A DNA stretch of 33,442 nucleotides from an uncultured Clostridia bacterium (GTDB lineage Bacteria; Bacillota; Clostridia; Christensenellales; Aristaeellaceae): NCBI GenBank assembly GCA_934643535.1, contig CAKUCE010000001.1, positions 1 to 33,442 on the forward strand, read 5' to 3'. The notes beneath the pieces are model-generated. The model saw only the letters and a program-made list of their open reading frames with translations. It ran no database searches and had not been told where the DNA came from. Shown here piece by piece: positions 16,144-23,327 of this stretch (its first letter is position 1; each line of letters opens with the position of its first letter). Made by a program: the position numbers and the translations under genes.

Positions 16144-17504
16144 AACGTGGCAAGAGAGCATTGATCCTGGCAGGCGTACTGGCGCTGCTGGTACTGGCTT
16201 ACGTGGGCGTACAGAAGAGCGTATCCCGGCCCGAGACCGTGGCGGAGGAAAGCGGGACGTATCCGCTGACCTCCCATACGGCGGAGGAACTGACGAGCCT
16301 GCAATGGAGTTCCGGCGATGGGGAAGAGCAGGAGGCCCTGCACTTTATAAAGGCGGACGGTCAGTGGCAGGCGGACGGGGACGAAGCCTTCCCTGTGAAG
16401 CAGGACAGCGTTGAAGCGCTGGTGGAAACGCTGACGGCGCTGGAAGCGGACCGGAAGCTGGAAAATGTGGAAAAACCCGAAGACTACGGCCTGTCGAAAC
16501 CGTCCTTTTCGCTGACGGCAGGCTGGAGCGACGGCACGGAAACGGTGTACGCCATGGGCGATGAAACGCCCTTCGGCGACGGCTACTACCTGAGCCTTTC
16601 CGGGGAGGACGGCACCGTCTATACCGTGGCGGATTCGCTGAGCGACGCTTTCAGCGGAACGCTGCTGTCCTTTGCCCAGATGGAAGAACTGCCCGCTGTG
16701 GAAACCGCGACCCGACTGGTGGTGGGCGATACACTGGACGCAGAGGGAACCGCCCGGGAAACGGAAGGCGAAGAAGCCGCCCTGTGCTGGACGTGGAAAG
16801 CCACCGGGGAAAAGCTGGACGGCAGCGAAGTGGAAGCTCTGATCGACGAGATCAAAAACCTGAGCTGGACGGAACTCAAGGCGGTCAATGCCGATGACGA
16901 AGCGCTGTCCGGCTACGGCCTGACGGATGAACAGGCCACGGGTATTACCCTGTACGACGGCGAAACCATCGTTTGGAAGCTGCTGGCGGGGGCCGAAGCG
17001 GAGGAGGGCGGACGCTACGTCCGTCTGCCGGATTCTGCCATGGTGTACACGGCGGATGTGGACGCGCTGCTGGAAGCGGACGCCGACTCTCTGTATGACG
17101 CTGCGCTGACCGGTCTGATGGCGGAAGAAGTCAGCACGATCTCCGTCAAGGCGGGTGAGCAGGTATGGGAGTACGCCGCGGACAGCGCCGAAGCGGCGGA
17201 CGAGACCTCCGACGCAAGCGGCAATACCGAAACGGAAACCACGGCCGAAACGCCCCGGTGGGAGCAGCTGTTTGAGAAGCTCTCCGCCATGAAGGCCACC
17301 GGCCGCGCCGCCGGAACGCCCGGCACCACGCCGGTGCTGGAGGCCCAGATCGTCACCCAAACGGGCGGGAAGGAAACCTTCGCTTTCTTCCTCTACGACG
17401 AAAGCAGCTACCTGATGCCCATCAACGAAAACACGGGTTATCTCTTCTCCGCCGACAAGGTGGATCAGCTGCTGCGCGTCCTGCGCCTGTGGGACGCCGA
17501 ATAA
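16140..17504 (+). CDS. DUF4340 domain-containing membrane-anchored protein
   Basis: A 454-residue protein with one N-terminal membrane helix (ALILAGVLALLVLAYVGV) and an extracytoplasmic region rich in Asp and Glu that matches the DUF4340 repeat pattern. Segments include LVETLTALEADRKLENVEKPEDYGL, a second similar unit, and a C-terminal LRVL stretch. DUF4340 proteins usually lie next to a GldA/GldF/GldG-type ABC exporter; their role is unknown. The start is a TTG at 16140 with AAGGAGG 8 bases upstream; it overlaps the TGA of the GldG-like gene (TTGA). The gene is intact, but its partners are destroyed upstream, so in this assembly it has no clear promoter. Confidence 0.82.
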   Translation: MKRGKRALILAGVLALLVLAYVGVQKSVSRPETVAEESGTYPLTSHTAEELTSLQWSSGDGEEQEALHFIKADGQWQADGDEAFPVKQDSVEALVETLTALEADRKLENVEKPEDYGLSKPSFSLTAGWSDGTETVYAMGDETPFGDGYYLSLSGEDGTVYTVADSLSDAFSGTLLSFAQMEELPAVETATRLVVGDTLDAEGTARETEGEEAALCWTWKATGEKLDGSEVEALIDEIKNLSWTELKAVNADDEALSGYGLTDEQATGITLYDGETIVWKLLAGAEAEEGGRYVRLPDSAMVYTADVDALLEADADSLYDAALTGLMAEEVSTISVKAGEQVWEYAADSAEAADETSDASGNTETETTAETPRWEQLFEKLSAMKATGRAAGTPGTTPVLEAQIVTQTGGKETFAFFLYDESSYLMPINENTGYLFSADKVDQLLRVLRLWDAE

Positions 17505-17518
17505 GGGAAACCGGGAGA

Positions 17519-17550
17519 GGAGCCGCCTGCGCAAACGGGCGGCTCCTTCG
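17519..17550 (+). terminator. Weak terminator-like hairpin after the DUF4340 gene
   Basis: GGAGCCGCC (17519-17527) pairs perfectly with GGCGGCTCC (17538-17546). The downstream tract is only TTCGTGCCTT, so termination may be partial. Confidence 0.5.
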
Positions 17551-17599
17551 TGCCTTCCAAAAAAATCCTTCTCAAACCGTTGAAAAGATTGTTTTTTTC

Positions 17600-17628
17600 T
17601 TGCATTTTGCGAATAAGTCTGCTATAAT
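17600..17628 (+). promoter_or_regulatory. Strong sigma-A promoter for rpsB-tsf
   Basis: The -35 TTGCAT (17600-17605) and a consensus -10 TATAAT (17623-17628) have a 17-base spacer, with a T-rich tract upstream that could act as an UP-like element. Expected transcription starts near 17635, just ahead of the structured leader. Confidence 0.8.
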
Positions 17629-17641
17629 CTACCCGATTACG

Positions 17642-17712
17642 CACCTTTGTCGATGGCGCGTTTGTGCTTCGCCTGACGGCGGAGTGACCGCGCTGAAGCG
17701 ACGCAAAGGGTG
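17642..17712 (+). promoter_or_regulatory. Structured rpsB leader, possible autoregulatory RNA
   Basis: Three nested helices can be drawn. P1: CACCTTTGTCG (17642-17652) with the complementary run at 17699-17712, with small bulges. P2: GCGCG (17656-17660) with CGCGC (17689-17693). P3: CTTCGCC (17667-17673) with GGCGGAG (17678-17684) closed by a TGAC loop. The Shine-Dalgarno AAGGAGG (17721-17727) lies just outside P1. Ribosomal protein operons often carry such leaders for feedback by their own protein, so S2 binding is plausible but inferred. Confidence 0.5.
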
Positions 17713-17735
17713 GATACAACAAGGAGGAACCCCAA

Positions 17736-18476
17736 ATGGCAGTTATTTCCATGAAACAGCTCCTGGAAGCGGGCGTGCACTTCGGTCATCAGACTCGCCG
17801 CTGGAACCCCAAAATGGCCCCCTACATCTTCACCGAGCGCAATGGCATCTACATCATCGACCTGCAGAAGACCGTCCGCAAGGTTGACGAAGCCTACAAT
17901 TTCGTGCGCGATCTGGCCATGGAAGGCAAGAGCGTTCTGTTCGTCGGCACCAAGAAGCAGGCTCAGGAGAGCATCGCTTCCGAAGCGCAGCGCTGCAACA
18001 TGTACTATGTCAACAACCGCTGGCTGGGCGGCATGCTGACCAACTTCCGCACCATCCGCACCCGCGTGGAGCGCCTGAACCAGATCGACAAGATGGAACA
18101 GCAGGGCCAGTTCGAGCTGCTGCCCAAGAAGGAAGTTATCAAGCTGCAGCACGAGCGCGAAAAGCTGGAAACCAACCTGGGCGGTATCCGTGAAATGAAG
18201 AAGCTGCCCGGCGCGCTGTTCATCGTCGACCCCCGCAAAGAACACATCGCCGTGTCCGAAGCCCGCGCTCTGGGCATCCCGATCGTCGCCATCGTGGACA
18301 CCAACTGCGATCCTGACGAAGTGGATTACGTGATCCCCGGCAACGACGACGCCATCCGTGCGGTCAAGCTGATCGCCGGCAAGCTGGCCGATGCCGTTCT
18401 GGAAGGCAAGCAGGGCGAGCAGGACGCCGCCGGCGAAGCCGCTCCCGAAGAAGAAGCCGCCAAGGTGGAAGAATAA
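17736..18476 (+). CDS. rpsB: 30S ribosomal protein S2
   Basis: A 246-residue S2 protein of the small ribosomal subunit. Characteristic segments are LLEAGVHFGHQTRRWNPKM at the N-terminus, VGTKKQAQ, NNRWLGGMLTNF, and LPGALFIVDPRKEHIAVSEA. The C-terminal ~20 residues are an Ala/Glu-rich acidic tail, common in clostridial S2. AAGGAGG lies 8 bases before the ATG. It has its own strong promoter and leader and is followed by tsf, the near-universal bacterial order. Confidence 0.98.
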   Translation: MAVISMKQLLEAGVHFGHQTRRWNPKMAPYIFTERNGIYIIDLQKTVRKVDEAYNFVRDLAMEGKSVLFVGTKKQAQESIASEAQRCNMYYVNNRWLGGMLTNFRTIRTRVERLNQIDKMEQQGQFELLPKKEVIKLQHEREKLETNLGGIREMKKLPGALFIVDPRKEHIAVSEARALGIPIVAIVDTNCDPDEVDYVIPGNDDAIRAVKLIAGKLADAVLEGKQGEQDAAGEAAPEEEAAKVEE

Positions 18477-18491
18477 TTCAGCACGAAGCCT

Positions 18492-18516
18492 GCCAGAGGG
18501 GAATTTCCCCTCTGGC
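18492..18516. other. Perfect stem-loop between rpsB and tsf
   Basis: The 12-base arms GCCAGAGGGGAA and TTCCCCTCTGGC flank a single T, so the site is a perfect palindrome. There is no T-tract after it. It could moderate read-through or protect the 3' end of an rpsB transcript; either is inference. Confidence 0.6.
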
Positions 18517-18559
18517 GCTGCCTGTTCTATTGCATTATAAATAAGAAGGAGAGATCCCT

Positions 18560-19501
18560 ATGGCGAATATCACCGCTCAGATGGTGAAGGAACTGCGTGA
18601 AATGACCCAGGCCGGTATGATGGACTGCAAAAAGGCCCTGATGGAAGCCGAAGGCGAAATGGAAAAGGCCATTGAATGGCTGCGTGAAAAGGGCCTTGCC
18701 GCTGCCGCCAAGAAGGCCGGCCGCATTGCCGCCGAGGGCATGGTCGCCAGCTATGTGTCCGACGACGCGTCCGTGGGCGTGATCGTGGAAGTCAACTGCG
18801 AGACCGACTTCGTTGCCAATACCGACAACTTCAAGGCTTTCTGCGCTAAGGTCGCCAAGCACATCGCGCTGGCCAAGCCCGCCGACGTGGACGAGCTGCT
18901 GACCCAGAAGTATGTGGACGATGAAAGCAAGACTATCACCGACCTGGTGAGCGATGCGACCGTCGCCATCGGCGAAAAGATCTCCATCCGCCGCTTTGCC
19001 CGTTTTGAGACCAAGGAAGGCGCTGTGGAAAGCTACATTCATATGGGCGGCAAGATCGGCGTTCTGGTGGAAACCAAGAACGACAATCCCGCTTCCTTCT
19101 CCGCTCCCGCTTTCAAGGCGTTCTATCATGACGTGGCCCTGCAGATCGCCGCTGCCCGTCCTTCTTATGTCCGCAAGAGCGAAGTGCCCTCTGAGAACCT
19201 GAACAAGGAGAAGGAAATCCTCCGCGCTCAGGCCCTGAACGAAGGCAAGCCCGAGAAGATCGTGGACAAGATGGTGGAAGGCCGTATCGAGAAGTATTAC
19301 AAGGAAGTTTGCCTGCTGGATCAGCCCTTCGTCAAGGACAGCGACAAGTGCATCAATCAGGTTATGGCCGAGACTGCCAAGGAAATCGGCGCGAACATCG
19401 ACATCGTGCGTTTCGAGCGTTTTGAGCGCGGCGAAGGCATCGAAAAGCGTCAGGACAACTTCGCGGAAGAAATCGCTGCTCAGATGGCTGCCAGGGGCTA
19501 A
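18560..19501 (+). CDS. tsf: Elongation factor Ts
   Basis: A 313-residue guanine nucleotide exchange factor for EF-Tu. The N-terminal UBA-like domain (residues 1-50) contains the LREMTQAGMMDCKKALMEA signature. The core has VNCETDFVANTDNFKAF, the TDFV motif that contacts EF-Tu, followed by two subdomains with coiled segments. Length is slightly above the ~300 usual for the family because of extra residues in the second core subdomain. AAGGAGA precedes the ATG. It is co-oriented with rpsB at 83 bases. Confidence 0.97.
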   Translation: MANITAQMVKELREMTQAGMMDCKKALMEAEGEMEKAIEWLREKGLAAAAKKAGRIAAEGMVASYVSDDASVGVIVEVNCETDFVANTDNFKAFCAKVAKHIALAKPADVDELLTQKYVDDESKTITDLVSDATVAIGEKISIRRFARFETKEGAVESYIHMGGKIGVLVETKNDNPASFSAPAFKAFYHDVALQIAAARPSYVRKSEVPSENLNKEKEILRAQALNEGKPEKIVDKMVEGRIEKYYKEVCLLDQPFVKDSDKCINQVMAETAKEIGANIDIVRFERFERGEGIEKRQDNFAEEIAAQMAARG

Positions 19502-20024
19502 GCCCCTGGACCCGTGGACTGCGCGCCTTTGGCGCGCAGGGTACTCGGAGACAGGAAAGTTGGCTCCGGAGTTACCGCCGCTCGGCGACGGGCCTCGCGG
19601 CTCGCAATATGGGTCGGGATTCTGCAAGTAATTTTTAGACGAAAAAAGAACATTTGCCAGTGGTAAATGTTAGCCCCGTTGCCCTGTGACTAGGCTGCAC
19701 TTGTGCGGTCAGCAGCGGGATTCTCAAGGGTTATAACCCTTGAGCGGGGGTTTTCAGGGGGCAGCGCCCCCGGATGAAGCATCAGATCATCTACCATAAG
19801 GTGGATGTAAACCCCACCGCCTGACGACCTGACCGCACGTGTGCGGTCAGCAGCGGGATTCTCAAGGGTTATAACCCTTGAGCGGGGGTTTTCAGGGGGC
19901 GGAGCCCCCTGAAGGGCCGTTGCACGAAAACGAGGAACTTGAGGGGCTTTGGCCCCGCTCCCTCCGTTCTTCCTGCAGCGGCCCTTTTCTTTGGCACAGG
20001 ATATGCGAAGAAGGGGGAAACAAA
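19502..20024. repeat. 523-bp repeat-rich gap between tsf and pyrH
   Basis: No gene is visible here. A 66-bp unit at 19697-19762 recurs at 19835-19900 with one mismatch, a 138-bp offset. Each unit contains the perfect palindrome CTCAAGGGTT/AACCCTTGAG around a central AT (19723-19744, 19861-19882) and ends in a G5-C5 type hairpin. Further hairpins are CTGCGCGCC-ttt-GGCGCGCAG (19519-19539), AACATTTGCC/GGTAAATGTT (19649-19671), which reads as a terminator on the minus strand, and GACCGCAC/GTGCGGTC (19831-19848). The pattern resembles REP/BIME-like intergenic repeats. Confidence 0.8.
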
Positions 20025-20735
20025 ATGGCGACTTATCATCGGGTCATTTTGAAATTGAGCGGCGAAGCGCTGGGCGTGGACGGACATGGCTTCTGCCATG
20101 AAAAATTTGAAGAGGCCGCGCGGATGCTCATCGACGTGCAGAAAACCGGCGTGGAGCTGGCCGTGGTCATCGGCGGCGGCAACGTGTGGCGCGGCCGCCG
20201 GGGCGCAGCCATGCGCATGGGCACCGTGGCTGCCGACCAGATGGGGATGCTGGGCACATTGCAGAATTGCCTGTATATGCGGGATACGCTGGAGCATCTG
20301 GGCGCGAAGGCCGCGGTCATGAGCGCGCTGGAAATGCCCCGTATCGCCGAGACCTACAATACCGTCGCCGCGATGGAAAAACTCCGTCAGGGCCAGATCC
20401 TGCTGCTGAGCTGCGGCATCGGCAACCCCTGCTTCACTACCGATACCTGTGTGGCCCTGCGCGCCATTGAACTGGAATGCGATGCGGTGCTGATGGCCAA
20501 GAATATCGACGGTGTGTATACCGCCGATCCCCATGTAGACCCCAGCGCCACGCTGATCTCCGATATTTCCTACGGTGAAGCCGCCGAACGGGGCCTGAAG
20601 GTGATGGACGCGACCGCGTTTATCCTGCTGCGGGATAATCATGTGCCGCAGGTGCGCGTGTTCGGGCTGGAACCTCCCACCAATATTCTGCGCGTGCTGG
20701 AGGGCGATCCCATGGGCACGGTGCTGCACCCCTGA
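20025..20735 (+). CDS. pyrH: UMP kinase
   Basis: A 236-residue bacterial UMP kinase of the amino acid kinase fold, which phosphorylates UMP to UDP in pyrimidine synthesis. Motifs in order: VILKLSGEAL at residues 6-15, VVIGGGNVWRG for the nucleotide loop, the NPCFTTDTCVALRAIEL segment, MAKNIDGVYTADP, and a C-terminal DAT..LLRDN region. I start at 20025, where AGGGGG precedes the ATG; extension to 19878 would run into the repeat and has no family match. It is followed by argS after 26 bases rather than by frr. Confidence 0.96.
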   Translation: MATYHRVILKLSGEALGVDGHGFCHEKFEEAARMLIDVQKTGVELAVVIGGGNVWRGRRGAAMRMGTVAADQMGMLGTLQNCLYMRDTLEHLGAKAAVMSALEMPRIAETYNTVAAMEKLRQGQILLLSCGIGNPCFTTDTCVALRAIELECDAVLMAKNIDGVYTADPHVDPSATLISDISYGEAAERGLKVMDATAFILLRDNHVPQVRVFGLEPPTNILRVLEGDPMGTVLHP

Positions 20736-20761
20736 TCCCGAAAGAGAAGGAGAAACGAAGA

Positions 20762-22486
20762 ATGGATACCAAACAAAGCCTTGCCAATGTAATCACCGAG
20801 GCCATTGAGGCCTGTTACCCCGGGGTGGAGGGCCTGCCGGACGCTGCCGCGATTTCCGGAATGCTGGAGATCCCCCCGGAAAAGGAAATGGGCGATTACG
20901 CCTTCCCCTGCTTTAAGCTGAGCCGCGCCCTGCATATGGGCCCGCCCCAGATCGCCGGAAATCTGGCGGGAGCCATTTCCGCCGGGCACCTGTGCGAAGC
21001 CAAACAGCAGGGCGGATACCTGAACTTCTTCCTTAACCGGGATAATTTCGCCCGGGAAACGCTGGAAACCGTGCTGTCCGCCGGGGAAAACTACGGCGCG
21101 GGACAGGAAGGTGCGGGAAAGACCATCTGCCTGGACTATTCCTCCATCAATATTGCCAAGCGGTTCCATATCGGCCACCTGAGCACCACCATGCTGGGCC
21201 ACAGCCTGGCCCGTATCTACCGCTTCCTTGGCTATCAGACGGTCAGCATCAACCATCTGGGCGATTGGGGAACCCAGTTCGGCAAGCTGATCTATGCCTA
21301 CAAGACCTGGGGCAGCCGGGAAGAGGTAGAGGCCAAGGGCGTGCCGGAGCTGACCCGGCTATACGTGAAATTCCATGAGGAAGCGGAGCGGCATCCCGAG
21401 CTGGAAGACGAGGGCCGCCGCTGGTTCAAGGCTATCGAGGACGGCGACGCGGAAGCGCTGGAGCTGTTCAACTGGTTCAAGGAATTGACCCTGCGGGACG
21501 CCAAGCCCGTTTATGACCTGCTGGGCGTGCAGTTCGACAGCTATAACGGCGAGAGCTTCTATGTGGATAAGACCGACCGCGTGGTGGAGGAGTTGCGGGA
21601 GAAGAACCTGCTGACTATTTCCGACGGTGCGTCCGTGGTGGATCTGGACGAGGAAAAGTCCGGCATGCCGCCCTGCCTGATCCTGAAAAAAGACGGCACC
21701 ACGATCTATGCGACCCGTGATATTGCCGCCGCCCTGTACCGCAAGGAGACCTATGATTTCGATAAGTGCCTCTACGTGGTGGCTTATCAGCAGGACCTGC
21801 ATTTCCGGCAGTGGTTCAAGGTCATCGAGAAGATGGGCTATCCGTGGTATAAGGATCTGGTCCATGTGGCCTTCGGCATGATCTCCTATGAGGGACAGAG
21901 CCTTTCCACCCGCAAGGGCCATGTGCTCTTTTTGGAGGACGTGCTGAATATGGCCATCCAAAAGGCGCGGGCTATTATCGAGGAAAAGAGCCCCAACCTG
22001 GAAAACAAGGACGAAGTGGCGCGGCAGGTGGGCGTGGGCGCAGTGGTCTATGCCGATCTGCAGAACAGCCGCATCAAGGACATCGACTTCAGCTGGGATC
22101 GTGTGCTGAGCTTCGACGGCGAGACCGGCCCCTACGTGCAGTACACCCACGCCCGCTGCTGCAGCGCGCTGCGCAAGGCCGAGGGTCTGGAGGCCGCCGA
22201 GCCGGATTACAGCGCCCTGTCGGACGACTATGCGCAGGAGCTGCTGCGCCAGCTGAGCCGCTTCCCCGAGACGGTGCGGGAGGCTGCCAGCCGCTACGAG
22301 CCCAGCATCATCACCCGGGCCGTTACCGAGCTGTGCAAAGCCTACAACAAGTTCTATTATGAAAACCGTATCATCGTGGATGAGGCTCCCGTGCGGGAGG
22401 CCCGTGTCCGCCTGACCAAAGCGGTGAAGGATACCATCAAGACCGGTCTGTATCTGATCGGAATCGAAGCGCCGGAGCGGATGTAA
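20762..22486 (+). CDS. argS: Arginyl-tRNA synthetase
   Basis: This 574-residue class I synthetase charges tRNA-Arg. The N-terminal Add-1 domain (residues 1-110) with the GDYAFPCFKLSRAL segment recognises the tRNA D-loop. The HIGH motif is at 136-139 (KRFHIGHLSTTMLG) and the KMSKS-like loop reads LSTRKGH near residue 382, as usual in ArgRS with a weak KMSKS. The C-terminal DALR-type anticodon-binding domain ends in LYLIGIEAPERM. AAGGAG precedes the ATG. One base separates it from the next gene, so they are clearly one transcript. Confidence 0.97.
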   Translation: MDTKQSLANVITEAIEACYPGVEGLPDAAAISGMLEIPPEKEMGDYAFPCFKLSRALHMGPPQIAGNLAGAISAGHLCEAKQQGGYLNFFLNRDNFARETLETVLSAGENYGAGQEGAGKTICLDYSSINIAKRFHIGHLSTTMLGHSLARIYRFLGYQTVSINHLGDWGTQFGKLIYAYKTWGSREEVEAKGVPELTRLYVKFHEEAERHPELEDEGRRWFKAIEDGDAEALELFNWFKELTLRDAKPVYDLLGVQFDSYNGESFYVDKTDRVVEELREKNLLTISDGASVVDLDEEKSGMPPCLILKKDGTTIYATRDIAAALYRKETYDFDKCLYVVAYQQDLHFRQWFKVIEKMGYPWYKDLVHVAFGMISYEGQSLSTRKGHVLFLEDVLNMAIQKARAIIEEKSPNLENKDEVARQVGVGAVVYADLQNSRIKDIDFSWDRVLSFDGETGPYVQYTHARCCSALRKAEGLEAAEPDYSALSDDYAQELLRQLSRFPETVREAASRYEPSIITRAVTELCKAYNKFYYENRIIVDEAPVREARVRLTKAVKDTIKTGLYLIGIEAPERM

Positions 22487-22487
22487 G

Positions 22488-23264
22488 ATGCTGTTGACCA
22501 GTACGAAAAATCCGATCGTGCAGTCCGCCAAGGCCCTGCAGACGGCCAAAGGCCGCCGGGAGCAGGATGCGTTTCTCTGCGACGGCGAGCATATGACCGG
22601 CGAAGCCCTGCGGGCCTGCCCGGAAAAGGTCTCCGCTCTGTTTGTGGAGGACGGCCAGCAGGAGCGTTTTGCCCCCCTGCTGGCGCTGGCCCGGCAGACG
22701 GAATGTACGATCTACGAAGTGAGCATGGCGGTGCTGGAAACCATTTCGCAGGTGAAGACGCCGCAGGGCATCGCCGCCGTCTGCGGCCTGCCGAAAGCCT
22801 GCCCGCTGGAGCGGCAGGGACAAAAGCTGCTCCTGATGGAGAACGTGCAGGACCCGGGCAACGTGGGCACCATTCTGCGGACGCTGGACGCGGCGGGCTT
22901 CGACGGCTGCGTCCTGACCCCGGGCTGCGCCGATCCCTTCGCCCCCAAAACCATGCGGGCCACCATGGGAAGCCTGTTCCGGGTGCCCATGACCTTTGTG
23001 GAAAACGGAGCGGAGGCGGCTCGTTGGCTGCGAACGAACGGATGGGCCGTGATCGGCGCGGAGCTGCGCGGTCAGCCCTTCTATCAGCGGGGCACTCGCC
23101 CGGACAAGCTCTGTGTGCTGATCGGCAATGAGGGCGCAGGGCTGACGGAGGAAATTCTGGCCCAGTGCAGCTTCCGCTATAAGCTGCCCATGCGGGGCGG
23201 CGCGGAAAGCCTGAACGCGGGCATTGCCGCGGCGGTCATGATGTACGATCTGATGAACCGGTAA
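22488..23264 (+). CDS. TrmH/SpoU family RNA 2'-O-methyltransferase
   Basis: A 258-residue SPOUT methyltransferase that probably modifies a ribose in rRNA or tRNA using S-adenosylmethionine. An N-terminal substrate-binding domain (1-100) precedes the knotted catalytic domain. Motif 1 is DPGNVGTILRT (122-132), motif 2 VLIGNEGAGL (210-219), motif 3 LPMRGGAESLNAGIA (233-247). The layout resembles the RlmB/YsgA branch found next to pheS or argS in Firmicutes. The RNA target cannot be told from sequence. It follows argS by one base and ends at a strong terminator. Confidence 0.92.
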   Translation: MLLTSTKNPIVQSAKALQTAKGRREQDAFLCDGEHMTGEALRACPEKVSALFVEDGQQERFAPLLALARQTECTIYEVSMAVLETISQVKTPQGIAAVCGLPKACPLERQGQKLLLMENVQDPGNVGTILRTLDAAGFDGCVLTPGCADPFAPKTMRATMGSLFRVPMTFVENGAEAARWLRTNGWAVIGAELRGQPFYQRGTRPDKLCVLIGNEGAGLTEEILAQCSFRYKLPMRGGAESLNAGIAAAVMMYDLMNR

Positions 23265-23320
23265 AACAAAAACGAGGGGCTGCCGATCCAAAAGCGGAAC
23301 GGCGGCCCCTCGTTTTTGTT
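23265..23320. terminator. Strong bidirectional terminator
   Basis: AAAAACGAGGGGC-TGCCG (to 23285) pairs with CGGC-GGCCCCTCGTTTTTG (23300 on), around a 14-base loop with one bulge. It carries A-tract and T-tract flanks, so it serves both the plus-strand translation operon and the convergent minus-strand membrane protein gene. Confidence 0.9.
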
Positions 23321-23327
23321 TGGGTCT

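Noticed and set aside
20736..20761. T-box leader ahead of argS
   Set aside because: Only 26 bases separate pyrH and argS; no room for a specifier stem or antiterminator.
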